From: Rhodobacter capsulatus
GTDB lineage: Bacteria > Pseudomonadota > Alphaproteobacteria > Rhodobacterales > Rhodobacteraceae
Direction of reading: 5' to 3'
Assembly (NCBI RefSeq): GCF_003254295.1
Contig: NZ_QKZO01000003.1
Location: 197,973-261,972 of the forward strand
Length of the DNA: 64,000 nucleotides
Below are positions 10,187-19,309 of the stretch, piece after piece. The translations under genes were made by a program, and so were the position numbers. Under the pieces are notes generated by a model. The model was given only the letters and a program-made list of their open reading frames with translations, was not told where the DNA came from and made no database searches. Each line of letters begins with the position of its first letter. Within the stretch, counting starts at the first letter, position 1.

Positions 10187-10843
10187 ATGACCGGAACCGC
10201 CTTCAAGAAACTTGCCCTTGTGACCGGCGCCTCGCGCGGGCTCGGCTTTGCCATCGCCGAGGAGCTGGCGGCCGAGGGCTGGCACATCATGGCGGTGGCG
10301 CGCACCGTGGGCGGGCTGGAAGCACTTGACGACATCATTCAGGCCCGGGGCGGGTCGGCGACGCTGGCGCCTTTGGACATCACCAAGCCCGAGGAAATGG
10401 AAACGCTGGCGAACGGCATTCTGGGGCGCTGGGGCGGGCTGCAGCTCTGGATCCACGCGGCGGTTCATGCCGCGCCGCTCTCGCCCGCCGCGCATTCCGA
10501 TGCGAAGGACATGGAGAAATCGGTGGCGACGAACCTGACCGGCACCGCGACGCTGATCCCGCTGATCGACCCGCTTTTGCGCGCGGGCGATGGCACCGCG
10601 GTCTTCTTCGAGGATGACCGCGCGGGCCAGCCCTATTTCGGCTCTTACGGCGCGACAAAGGCGGCGCAGATTTCGCTGGCCCGCAGCTATGCGGTCGAGG
10701 CGGCGAAGATCGGCCCGAAGGTGCGCATCCTTGCGCCGCGGCCGATGGCCACTGCCGTGCGGGCGCGCTTTTTCCCCTCGGAAGACCGCGCGCCGCTGAT
10801 CGATTGCCGCGACGAGGCGAAGCGGCTGCTGGCCGACCTCTGA
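10187..10843 (+). CDS. SDR-family protein lacking the usual catalytic Ser
   Basis: 218 residues, a little short for a classical SDR. The cofactor motif VTGASRGLGFA (12-22) and the YGATK motif (Tyr154, Lys158) are intact. At the position where the catalytic Ser normally stands, 12-13 residues before Tyr, the sequence is FFEDDRAG, with no Ser or Thr. An Asn in the ATNLTG helix is present. The protein could be a non-standard reductase or a catalytically weak one. AGGAG precedes the ATG at 10187. Neighbours give no pathway: a divergent ABC gene on one side and a multi-hairpin repeat on the other. Fold confident; substrate unknown. Confidence 0.75.
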   Translation: MTGTAFKKLALVTGASRGLGFAIAEELAAEGWHIMAVARTVGGLEALDDIIQARGGSATLAPLDITKPEEMETLANGILGRWGGLQLWIHAAVHAAPLSPAAHSDAKDMEKSVATNLTGTATLIPLIDPLLRAGDGTAVFFEDDRAGQPYFGSYGATKAAQISLARSYAVEAAKIGPKVRILAPRPMATAVRARFFPSEDRAPLIDCRDEAKRLLADL

Positions 10844-10849
10844 CAAAAG

Positions 10850-10977
10850 GGGGGGCTCTGCCCCCCGCTGACGCTCCCCCCGAGGTATTTCGAGCAAGAT
10901 GAAATCACGCCTTTCATCTTGCTTGAAATACCTCGGGGGTGAATTGGCCGAAAGGCCAAGAGGGGGCAGCGCCCCCT
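10850..10977. repeat. Multi-hairpin dispersed repeat, copy B
   Basis: Four hairpins in a row. (1) GGGGGGC/GCCCCCC at 850-856/860-866 (coordinates in 10 kb). (2) A 28-bp stem, 10877-10904 with 10912-10939, paired throughout except for one G.U position. (3) TTGGCC-GAAA-GGCCAA at 10944-10959. (4) AGGGGGC-AGC-GCCCCCT at 10961-10977. The reverse complement of the element at 58251-58386 has the same order of parts. It sits in the 256-bp gap between the SDR gene and surE and may also terminate transcription. Confidence 0.85.
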
Positions 10978-11099
10978 GCCCCGCCGGATCCGGGGCGGAC
11001 CGGGTCCGCAAGGGCACACCTGCGCGCCAAACGCAGCACCTTGCTTGTTTGGCTGCGGCGCAGCGGCTAATCAGACAGAAACCGGGCAACGAGGGTCGC

Positions 11100-11888
11100 A
11101 TGCGCATTCTGATCACCAATGACGACGGCATCAACGCGCCGGGGCTTTCGGTGCTCGAAGCGATCGCGGCCGAGCTGGCAGGCCCGGCGGGCGAGGTCTG
11201 GACCGTCGCCCCCGCCTTCGAGCAATCGGGTGTCGGTCATGCGATCAGCTACAACCGGCCGATGTCGATCGCCGAGCTGGGGCCGCGCCGCTTTGCCGCC
11301 GAGGGCAGCCCGGCCGATTGCGTGCTGGCGGGGCTTTACGACGTGCTGACCGACGGGCGGCCGGATCTGGTGCTGTCGGGGGTCAACCGCGGCAACAACT
11401 CGGCCGAGAATGCGCTTTATTCCGGCACCCTTGGCGGGGCGATGGAGGCCGCGCTGCAGGGCATTCCGGCGATCGCGCTGAGCCAGTTCCTCGGCCCGGC
11501 CTGCCTTGGCCCCGGGCTTGACCCGTTCGAGGCCGCCCGCGTGCATGGCCCGGCGCTGGTGCGCAAGATCTGGCAAAACGGCATCTGGGACGACGGCCCC
11601 TATCGCGTCTTTTACAACGTCAACTTCCCCCCCGTCCCCGCCGCCGCGGTCAAGGGCACGCGGGTTGCGGCGCAGGGGTACCGGAGCGACAGTTTCTTCA
11701 CCGTCGAGCCCGCAGTCTCGCCCAATGGGCGGCGGTTTCTCTGGATCAAGGGCGGTCCGCAGCATGGCGCCACCGCGCCCGGCACCGATGCGATGGTGAA
11801 CCTGGAAGGCCATATCTCGGTCACGCCGATGCGCGCCGATCTGACCGCGCATGACGTGCTCGCCGATCTCGAGGCGCGGCTGGCATGA
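11100..11888 (+). CDS. surE: 5'/3'-nucleotidase SurE
   Basis: 262 residues. SurE dephosphorylates nucleoside monophosphates and short polyphosphate in stationary phase. The N-terminal metal-binding motif [14 protein letters not shown] is complete, with the second site [25 protein letters not shown] and the VFYNVNFP strand. The ATG at 11100 gives the standard start, although the frame is open back to 10899 through the repeat. The 3' end overlaps pcm by 4 bp, and nlpD follows, the conserved surE-pcm-nlpD order. Confident. Confidence 0.96.
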   Translation: MRILITNDDGINAPGLSVLEAIAAELAGPAGEVWTVAPAFEQSGVGHAISYNRPMSIAELGPRRFAAEGSPADCVLAGLYDVLTDGRPDLVLSGVNRGNNSAENALYSGTLGGAMEAALQGIPAIALSQFLGPACLGPGLDPFEAARVHGPALVRKIWQNGIWDDGPYRVFYNVNFPPVPAAAVKGTRVAAQGYRSDSFFTVEPAVSPNGRRFLWIKGGPQHGATAPGTDAMVNLEGHISVTPMRADLTAHDVLADLEARLA

Positions 11889-12532
11889 CCGAGGACGAGC
11901 GCGCCCGGATCACGATGCAGTTTCTTTACGCGCTGCGCTCGAAGGGCGTGACCGAGGCCCGGATCCTCTCGGCGATGGAGCGCATCGACCGCGGCGCCTT
12001 CGTGCGCGGCATCTTTGCCGAACGCGCCTATGAGGACATGCCGCTGCCGATCGCCTGCGGGCAGACGATTTCGCAGCCCTCGGTCGTGGGCCTGATGACG
12101 CAGGCGCTGGCCGTGGGGCCGCGCGACCGGGTGCTCGAGATCGGCACCGGCTCGGGCTATCAGGCCGCGGTGCTGTCGCTTTTGTGCCGCCGCGTCTATA
12201 CCGTCGACCGCCACCGTCGTCTGGTGCGCGAGGCGCAGGCGGTCTTCGAGGCGCTCTCGCTGCCCAATATCGTCGCCTTGGCCACTGACGGCTCGCGCGG
12301 GCTGCCCGATCAGGCGCCCTTCGACCGGATTCTGGTCACCGCCGCCGCCGAGGACCCGCCGGGGCCGCTGTTGTCGCAGCTGAAGATCGGCGGTATCATG
12401 GTGCTTCCGGTCGGCCAGTCCGACACCGTGCAAAGCCTGATCCGCGTGACGCGACTGGAAACCGGCTTCGATTACGAGGAGTTGCGCCCGGTGCGCTTCG
12501 TGCCGCTGGTCGAGGGCATGGCGGGCGACTGA
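11885..12532 (+). CDS. pcm: Protein-L-isoaspartate O-methyltransferase
   Basis: 215 residues. Pcm methylates isoaspartyl residues from damaged Asn or Asp so that they can revert. The family signature is present: [20 protein letters not shown], then SAM motif [23 protein letters not shown], and [14 protein letters not shown]. The ATG overlaps the surE stop (ATGA), implying coupled translation. It forms a stress-survival set with surE and the nlpD-like gene 60 bp downstream. Confident. Confidence 0.96.
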   Translation: MTEDERARITMQFLYALRSKGVTEARILSAMERIDRGAFVRGIFAERAYEDMPLPIACGQTISQPSVVGLMTQALAVGPRDRVLEIGTGSGYQAAVLSLLCRRVYTVDRHRRLVREAQAVFEALSLPNIVALATDGSRGLPDQAPFDRILVTAAAEDPPGPLLSQLKIGGIMVLPVGQSDTVQSLIRVTRLETGFDYEELRPVRFVPLVEGMAGD

Positions 12533-12592
12533 GCCGGGCCCCCGCGGAACCGGGATAAGACCGAAGAACGACAGACCGAACGAGGACGAGCG

Positions 12593-13840
12593 ATGCAAGC
12601 CCCCCACTCCCGCCGACTGACCCGCGTGCTGCTGACCGGCGTCGCGCTGGCCGTGCTGGCCGGTTGCGGCAAGGACGGCCGTTTCGATGCCGACCTGCGC
12701 CATTTCGGCAAGACCGGCTTCGACACCACCGAGGCCGTGCGTCAAGCCACCGCCGACCGCCCCGCCCCCGATGCGCGCGGGGTGATTTCCTATCCGAATT
12801 ATCAGGTTGCCGTGGCCCGGCAGGGCGACAGCGTCGGCTCGATCGCCTCGCGGCTGGGGCTCGATGCGGCGGAACTGGCGCGCTACAATGCGCTGGCGCC
12901 GAACACGCCCTTGGGCAAGGGCGAGGTTCTGGCCCTGCCCAAACGGGTCGGCGAACCGGCACCGGGCGCCGTCGCGGGCGGGGCTGCCGCCGCGGGCAGC
13001 GAGCGGATCGACATCACCTCGCTGGCGGGGGCCGCGATCGACCGCGCCGCCGTCAATCAGCCGCCCGCCGCCGCGCCCGCGGCCCCCGCCGCCGCGCCCC
13101 GTCCCGCCGCACCAAGTGCCAGCCCGGTGGCGAAACCCGCCGCCCGCCAGACCGGCGCCGAGCCGATCCGCCACCGCGTCGCCCGCGGCGAGACCGCCTA
13201 TTCGATCGCGCGCTATTACAATGTCCCGGCGAAATCGGTGGCGGACTGGAACGGCCTGCCCGCCGATCTGAGCGTGCGCGAGGGCCAGATGCTGATGATC
13301 CCGCCCGCGACCGGCGCCGCGCCGCGGCCCGCCACCGCGGCGCTGACCGAACCGGGCGAAGGCTCGCCCACGCCCGAGCCGCCCTCGGCGGCGAAACCGC
13401 TGCCGAAAGAGGTGCCACCGAAAGCCTCGGCCCCGGTCGACACATCCGCCGCCCCCGATCTGGGCGCCGCCCGCACCGAGGCCTCGCGCAGCTCGAAATT
13501 CGTCATGCCGGTGCCGGGCGCAATCATCCGCCCCTATGCCAAGGGCAAGAACGACGGCGTCGACATCCGCGCCGCCGCCGGAACCGCGGTCAAGGCCGCC
13601 GATGCAGGCACGGTCGCGGCGATCACCAAGGACACCGAACAGGTGCCGATCCTGGTTCTGCGCCACGAGGGCGGGCTGCTGACCGTCTATGCCAATATCG
13701 ACGGCATCACCGTCGCCAAGGGCGACAAGGTGCGCCGCGGCCAGAGCATCGCCAAGGTCCGCGCGGGCGACACCGGCTTTTTGCATTTCGAGGTCCGCAA
13801 GGGCTACGACTCGGTCGATCCGATGCCCTATCTGGACTGA
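12593..13840 (+). CDS. nlpD: NlpD-like lipoprotein: two LysM domains and a degenerate LytM/M23 domain
   Basis: 415 residues. A lipobox (LAGC, Cys near residue 24) follows a short hydrophobic core. Two LysM peptidoglycan-binding domains (about 66-115 and 184-235) are separated by Ala/Pro linkers, and an M23 domain fills about 300-410. The zinc ligands of active M23 enzymes are replaced: HxGxD is KNDGVD, the YAHL His is YANI, and HLHFE is FLHFE. So, like NlpD and EnvC, it should not cut peptidoglycan but activate an amidase during cell separation. The surE-pcm context supports NlpD. RBS GAGGACGAG. Family confident; activator role from homology. Confidence 0.88.
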   Translation: MQAPHSRRLTRVLLTGVALAVLAGCGKDGRFDADLRHFGKTGFDTTEAVRQATADRPAPDARGVISYPNYQVAVARQGDSVGSIASRLGLDAAELARYNALAPNTPLGKGEVLALPKRVGEPAPGAVAGGAAAAGSERIDITSLAGAAIDRAAVNQPPAAAPAAPAAAPRPAAPSASPVAKPAARQTGAEPIRHRVARGETAYSIARYYNVPAKSVADWNGLPADLSVREGQMLMIPPATGAAPRPATAALTEPGEGSPTPEPPSAAKPLPKEVPPKASAPVDTSAAPDLGAARTEASRSSKFVMPVPGAIIRPYAKGKNDGVDIRAAAGTAVKAADAGTVAAITKDTEQVPILVLRHEGGLLTVYANIDGITVAKGDKVRRGQSIAKVRAGDTGFLHFEVRKGYDSVDPMPYLD

Positions 13841-13843
13841 GAC

Positions 13844-13889
13844 CCGGCCCCGGGCCGGTGCCGCGAAACCCGGCCCCGGCCGTTTTTTT
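13844..13889 (+). terminator. Probable intrinsic terminator of the surE-pcm-nlpD operon
   Basis: Two GC-rich arms (CCGGCCCCGGGCCGG and CCGGCCCCGGCCG) form an imperfect hairpin that runs directly into seven T residues at 13883-13889, 42 bases after the nlpD stop codon. Confidence 0.75.
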
Positions 13890-13969
13890 CAGCCGGTCAC
13901 AAGAACTTGACCTCTCTGGCCGGGAAGCGCAATTTGCCGTGGGGGAGGACACCCCCGCAGGGGGGGACC

Positions 13970-15649
13970 ATGGCGCTTTTGAATTTCCTCAGCACGATTT
14001 CGCCGGTGGGGCTGGCCACGGCGGCGCTGGCGCTGTCGGGGGCGCTGGGTCTGCTTCTGGGCGGGCTGAACTGGCGCGGCATCGGGCTGGGCATCGGCGG
14101 GGTGCTGTTCGCGGGGCTCTTCGTCGGTCACTGGACCTCGGTCGCGGGCCTGCATCTGGCGCCGGAAATGCTGGAATTCGTGCGCGAATTCGGCCTCATC
14201 ATCTTTGTCTTCACGATCGGCATCCAGGTCGGGCCGGGCTTTTTCGCCTCGTTGCAGCGGGCCGGTCTGCAGTTCAACCTGATCGCCGCCGCGATCGTCC
14301 TTTTGGGCGTCGCCACCACGGTGGCGCTGCATTTTATTGCCGACATTCCGGTGCCCGCGCTGGTCGGGCTGATGTCGGGGGCGGTGACGAACACCCCGGG
14401 GCTGGGCGCGGCAACGCAGGTGCTGAAGGATGCGGGCATCCCCTCGGAGGTGATTTCGGAAGCCTCGCTCGGCTATGCCGTTGCCTATCCCTTTGGTATA
14501 ATTGGCATCTTGCTGACGATGATCGCGGTGCGGCAGGTGCTGGCGATCCGCATCGAGCGCGAAGAGGCGGAGTTCGAGGCGACCCGGGCCAAGGGCGGCA
14601 CCAAGGAACTGCCCGCGCTCAATGTGGTGGTGCGCAACCCCAATCTTGAAGGGCTGGAACTGGGCGAGGTGCCCGATCTTTACGATCAGGGCGTGGTGGT
14701 GTCGCGGCTCAAGCGCGGCGCGGTACTGATGCATCCCCTGCGCTCGATGGCGCTGCACATGGGCGACGTGCTGCATCTGGTCGGCCCGGCCGAGAAGCTG
14801 CATGCGATGGTGCTGATCTTGGGCGAGGAGGTGGATGTCTCGCTCACCTCGACCAAGGGCACGCAGCTGAGCTGGCAGCGCGTCGCAGTGACCGAGCCAA
14901 AGGCGCTGGGCAAGCATATCCGCGATCTCGGGCTCGAGGAACGCTCGGTCTCGATTTCCCGCGTCACCCGGGCGGGGACGCAGCTGCCGGTCGAGCCCGA
15001 TCTGGCGCTGCAATTCGGCGACATCCTGACCGTGGTCGGCGCCCCCGCCGATATCGAGGCGGTCAAGCCGCTCTTCGGCGATCAGATGAAAAGCCTGGAG
15101 CAGGTGCAATATTCCGGTGTCTTCTTCGGCATATTGCTGGGGGTGATCCTCGGCTCGATCCCGATCGCCTTTCCGGGCCTGCCCGCGCCCTTGAAACTGG
15201 GTCTGGCGGGCGGGCCGCTTGTCGTGGCGATCCTGCTCTCGCGCATCGGCTTTCTGGGGCCTTTCGTCTTCTTCATGCCGCCCGTCGCCAACCATGCGCT
15301 GCGCGAGCTGGGCATCGTGCTCTTCCTCTCGGCGGTCGGGCTGAAGGCGGGCGGGCAATTCGTGCAGACGCTGATCCACGGGCCGGGGCTTTCATGGATG
15401 CTCTACGGCATGGTGATCACCCTCGTGCCGCTGGTGATCGTGGGCTTCGTCGCCCGCATCGTCTATCGGGTGAACTACCTGAGCCTTTCGGGCGTGCTGG
15501 CGGGCTCGATGACCGATCCGCCCGCGCTCGCCTTTGCCAATGGCATGTCGGGCTCGGCGGCGGCCTCGGTCGGCTATGCCTCGGTCTATCCGCTGGTGAT
15601 GTGCATGCGGATCCTGGCGCCGCAGATCATCGTGCTGTTGTTGCTGTGA
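13970..15649 (+). CDS. YidE/YbjL/AspT-type antiporter (AAE family)
   Basis: 559 residues. Two membrane blocks of about five helices each (about 10-190 and 380-555) flank two RCK-C/TrkA-C-like domains (about 205-370, with VSRLKRGAVLMHPL and LQFGDILTVVGAP). This is the layout of the YidE/AspT duplication family; AspT exchanges aspartate for alanine. Signature membrane pieces are GLIIFVFTIGIQVGPGFF, MSGAVTNTPGLGAA, and the matching C-terminal SGVLAGSMTDPPALAFA. The frame opens at 13907, but GGGGGG before the ATG at 13970 and the family N-terminus favour 13970. Family confident; the substrate is not known. Confidence 0.9.
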   Translation: MALLNFLSTISPVGLATAALALSGALGLLLGGLNWRGIGLGIGGVLFAGLFVGHWTSVAGLHLAPEMLEFVREFGLIIFVFTIGIQVGPGFFASLQRAGLQFNLIAAAIVLLGVATTVALHFIADIPVPALVGLMSGAVTNTPGLGAATQVLKDAGIPSEVISEASLGYAVAYPFGIIGILLTMIAVRQVLAIRIEREEAEFEATRAKGGTKELPALNVVVRNPNLEGLELGEVPDLYDQGVVVSRLKRGAVLMHPLRSMALHMGDVLHLVGPAEKLHAMVLILGEEVDVSLTSTKGTQLSWQRVAVTEPKALGKHIRDLGLEERSVSISRVTRAGTQLPVEPDLALQFGDILTVVGAPADIEAVKPLFGDQMKSLEQVQYSGVFFGILLGVILGSIPIAFPGLPAPLKLGLAGGPLVVAILLSRIGFLGPFVFFMPPVANHALRELGIVLFLSAVGLKAGGQFVQTLIHGPGLSWMLYGMVITLVPLVIVGFVARIVYRVNYLSLSGVLAGSMTDPPALAFANGMSGSAAASVGYASVYPLVMCMRILAPQIIVLLLL

Positions 15650-15680
15650 CCCGGGCCACCCCCGCCCGCAAGGAGAGACC

Positions 15681-16460
15681 ATGAAGATCGCCACCTTCAA
15701 CATCAACGGCATCAAGGCCCGCGCCGAGGCCCTGCCCGCCTGGCTGCGCGCGGCCGAGCCCGATGTCGTGCTGCTGCAGGAGATCAAGTCGACCGACGAG
15801 GCCTTCCCGCACGAGGTTCTGGACAGCACCGGCTACACGGTGCACACGCACGGGCAGAAAAGCTTCAATGGCGTCGCGATCCTGTCGCGGCTGCCGCTGG
15901 AGGATGTGACGCGCGGCCTGCCCGGCGACGACAGCGACGATCAGGCCCGCTGGATCGAGGCGACGGTGATCGGTGCCCGCGCGGTGCGGGTCTGCGGGCT
16001 TTATCTGCCGAATGGCAACCCGGCGCCGGGGCCGAAATACGATTACAAGCTGGCCTGGATGGCGCGGATGCAGGCGCGGGTGGAAACCCTGCTGCGCAGC
16101 GAGGAACCGCTGGTTTTCGCGGGCGATTACAACGTGATCCCGCAAGACGAGGATGCCGCGAAACCGGACAGCTGGCGCGCGGATGCGCTGGCCCTGCCCG
16201 CGAGCCGCGCGGCGTTCCGGCGGATCGTGAACCTTGGCCTGACCGATGCCTTCCGCGCCCGCGTGCCCGGTCCGGGGCAGTATTCGTTCTGGGATTATCA
16301 GGCGGGCGCCTGGCAGAAAAACAACGGCATCCGCATCGACCACCTGCTGCTCTCGCCGCAGGCGGCCGATCTGTTGCGCGATGCGGGCATCGACAAGGAG
16401 GTCCGCGCGGGCGAGAAGCCCTCGGACCATGTCCCGGTCTGGATCGATCTGGACGCCTGA
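15681..16460 (+). CDS. xthA: Exodeoxyribonuclease III
   Basis: 259 residues, the standard length. XthA is the AP endonuclease/3'-phosphatase of base-excision repair. Family residues are clear: ATFNINGIKAR, LLQEIKSTD (metal-binding Glu), LYLPNGNP, GDYNVIP (catalytic Asp and Asn), and the C-terminal IRIDHLLLS and SDHVPVW. AGGAGAGACC precedes the ATG at 15681, 31 bp after the antiporter gene, so the two may share a transcript. Confident. Confidence 0.96.
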   Translation: MKIATFNINGIKARAEALPAWLRAAEPDVVLLQEIKSTDEAFPHEVLDSTGYTVHTHGQKSFNGVAILSRLPLEDVTRGLPGDDSDDQARWIEATVIGARAVRVCGLYLPNGNPAPGPKYDYKLAWMARMQARVETLLRSEEPLVFAGDYNVIPQDEDAAKPDSWRADALALPASRAAFRRIVNLGLTDAFRARVPGPGQYSFWDYQAGAWQKNNGIRIDHLLLSPQAADLLRDAGIDKEVRAGEKPSDHVPVWIDLDA

Positions 16461-16490
16461 GACGGCCCCCCGGCTTGGCTGCCGCGGCCC

Positions 16491-17663
16491 CTATTTCCGC
16501 GGCGCCGTCACGTCGTGGCCATAGACCCAGTCGAAGCGGCCCAGGATCTTGCCCGGCGCGATCGCCGAGGCCGTGCGCAGCGCCAGATGGCCGATGACGC
16601 GGGCCGGGCCCGAGAGGTGATAGTTGCGGGCGTTCTCATTCGCCGCCTCGACGATCGCCTCGCAGCGCCCGCGCCGCGCCGCCTGATAGGCGGCCAGCCC
16701 CTCGGCATCGCTTTCGGCCTCGGCCAGCGAGGCCGCCAGCACCCAGGCATCTTCCAGCGCCATCACCGCGCCCTGCGCCATGAAGGGCAAGGTGGGATGC
16801 GCGGCGTCGCCCAGGATCGCCGCGCCGCGGCCCTGCCAGACCCGCGCCACGCGATGCCGGAACAGCCCCCAAAGCCAGGGTTCCTTCACCGCTTCCAGCC
16901 AGTCCTGCACCTGCGGGCAGAACTCCTCGAAGGCGGCCAGCAGGCTGCGCGGATCGTCGCGATGCGACCAGCCCTCGGCGGTCCAGCGTTGCCGTTCCTC
17001 GACCGCCACGATGTTGCGCAGCCCCCGCCCGATCGGATAGCTGACCAGATGGCGGCCGTCGCCCATGAAGACCTGCGCCACCTTGGGTTCGGCATCGTCA
17101 CAGGGGATCAGCGTCCGCCAGGCGACCTGATGGGTGAAAAAGGGCCGCCCCTCGCCGTTCAGCGCGCGCCGCACCCGCGATTGCAACCCGTCGGCGCCGA
17201 TCAGAAGGCCGGTCTCGATCTCTTCGCCCTTGAGCATCTTCAGCCGCGGCGGATGCGGGCCCAGCATCACCTCGGCCACCCGGCTTTGCAGCCTGATCTC
17301 GACGCCTGCCGCGCGCGCGCCCTCGGCCAGAAGCTCGATCAGCCGGGCGCGGTGCACCAGCCGGTATTCCTCGCCCGGGCGCAGCCGCGCCAGATCGAGC
17401 CGCGTCACCCGCTTGCCGGTCTCGCCCTCGCGCAGCTCGATCGCCTCGGCCTGCGGACCGGCCGCGGCCAGCGCCTCGCCCAGACCAAGCGCATGCAGCA
17501 CCCGCGCGCCATTGGGGGAAATCTGCAGGCCCGCGCCGACCTCGCGGATCGCATCGGCCTGTTCCAGCACCGTCACCTCGGCGCCCCGCAGCGCCAGCGC
17601 CCGGGCCACCGCAAGACCCGCCACCCCGGCCCCAAGCACCGTCACCTTCCGACCGATCAGCAC
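16491..17663 (-). CDS. FAD-dependent aromatic monooxygenase (salicylate/3-hydroxybenzoate hydroxylase-like)
   Basis: 391 residues from a GTG start. Group A flavin monooxygenases hydroxylate aromatic acids with NAD(P)H and O2. The FAD-binding GxGxxG is VTVLGAGVAGLAVARAL (about residues 7-22), the DG motif is LLIGADGLQSRVRR, and the GD motif is AAILGDAAHPTLPFMAQGA. An in-frame ATG at 17717 lies inside the T-run of the dksA terminator, so it cannot be the start; GTG at 17663 with GGAAAGGG upstream fits. The gene runs towards xthA with a 30-bp gap. Class confident; substrate unknown. Confidence 0.85.
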   Translation of the reverse strand: MLIGRKVTVLGAGVAGLAVARALALRGAEVTVLEQADAIREVGAGLQISPNGARVLHALGLGEALAAAGPQAEAIELREGETGKRVTRLDLARLRPGEEYRLVHRARLIELLAEGARAAGVEIRLQSRVAEVMLGPHPPRLKMLKGEEIETGLLIGADGLQSRVRRALNGEGRPFFTHQVAWRTLIPCDDAEPKVAQVFMGDGRHLVSYPIGRGLRNIVAVEERQRWTAEGWSHRDDPRSLLAAFEEFCPQVQDWLEAVKEPWLWGLFRHRVARVWQGRGAAILGDAAHPTLPFMAQGAVMALEDAWVLAASLAEAESDAEGLAAYQAARRGRCEAIVEAANENARNYHLSGPARVIGHLALRTASAIAPGKILGRFDWVYGHDVTAPRK

Positions 17664-17715
17664 GACCAGACCCTTTCCGAACCGTTGGACCCCGCCCGAC
17701 CCGGAGCCGTCTTCC

Positions 17716-17748
17716 AAAAAAAAGCACCGGCCCCTGCTGGTGCCGGTG
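17716..17748 (-). terminator. Rho-independent terminator of dksA
   Basis: Read on the minus strand, CACCGGC and GCCGGTG form a 7-bp stem around a 10-nt loop, followed by eight T residues. It lies 92 bases beyond the dksA stop and just before the monooxygenase gene. Confidence 0.9.
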
Positions 17749-17840
17749 TCCCATGTCCTTGCGCGAAATCAAACCCCCCGCGCTGGGGCGTCGCGTCGCA
17801 CCCCCCTGTCGCACCCCCCCTGCCGAGGCGGCGGCCGGGG

Positions 17841-18263
17841 TCAGTCGTCGCGGTGCACGCGCTCGCGGCGTTCGTGTTTTTCCTGTGCTTCCAGCGTCAT
17901 CGTGGCGATCGGACGGGCGTCAAGCCGCTTGAGCGAGATCGGCTCGCCGGTCATTTCGCAATAGCCGTATTCGCCATTCTCGATCCGGCGCAGCGCGGCG
18001 TCGATCTTGGAGACCAGCTTGCGCTGCCGGTCGCGGGTGCGCAATTCCAGCGCGCGGTCGGTTTCCTCGCTGGCGCGGTCGGCCAGATCGGGCACGTTGC
18101 GCGCCGATTCGGCAAGCCCTTCGAGGGTTTCGAGCGATTGTTCGAGCAGTTCCGATTTCCACGCCATCAGCTTGCGGCGGAAATATTCAAGCTGCCTTTC
18201 GTTCATGAAAGGCTCGTCTTCGGCCGGGCGGTAATTGTCGGGAAGGAAGGTCTCGGCTTTCAT
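17841..18263 (-). CDS. dksA: RNA polymerase-binding factor DksA, zinc-finger-less form
   Basis: 140 residues from the ATG at 18263 (the frame continues to 18314 without family character). DksA enters the RNA polymerase secondary channel and works with ppGpp. The coiled-coil tip keeps the key residues D59, D62 and A64 in NVPDLADRAS, equivalent to D71, D74 and A76 of E. coli. Only one of four zinc cysteines remains: GYCEMTGEP (Cys102) has lost its partner, and the second pair is LEAQ. This is the alphaproteobacterial form; a Rhodobacter sphaeroides homologue without the zinc site is reported to be functional. Confident as DksA. Confidence 0.92.
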   Translation of the reverse strand: MKAETFLPDNYRPAEDEPFMNERQLEYFRRKLMAWKSELLEQSLETLEGLAESARNVPDLADRASEETDRALELRTRDRQRKLVSKIDAALRRIENGEYGYCEMTGEPISLKRLDARPIATMTLEAQEKHERRERVHRDD

Positions 18264-18457
18264 CGCGTCACTCACTGTCGGGCCCTCGGTCGCGTCGGGG
18301 TTGCCCCCCGGCACCGCTGCGCGCTCACTTACCCTAACGCGCTTGTGTTGTCACCCCCGCTTTGCGGCTGCGGCATCTTTCCTGCGCCGATCCCGCGCGG
18401 CGCTTGCGGCGATTTTGGCGCCCGGCTAGGCTTTCGGCAGCAAGCAAGGAGAGGCCC

Positions 18458-19300
<843 letters not shown>

Positions 19301-19309
19301 GCGCCGCCC

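Noticed and set aside
10850-10977. Simple intrinsic terminator
   Set aside because: There is no T-run after any of the four stems, and a matching full element occurs at 58251-58386, so a dispersed repeat is the better description.
11612-13786. 724-codon minus-strand open frame opposite surE, pcm and nlpD
   Set aside because: It covers three conserved genes in their classical order; the translation is Gly/Arg/His-rich and without motifs.
17664-17717. N-terminal extension of the flavin monooxygenase to an ATG at 17717
   Set aside because: The ATG lies within the A/T-run of the dksA terminator and the extra residues (GSGSGGVQRF) do not fit the family.
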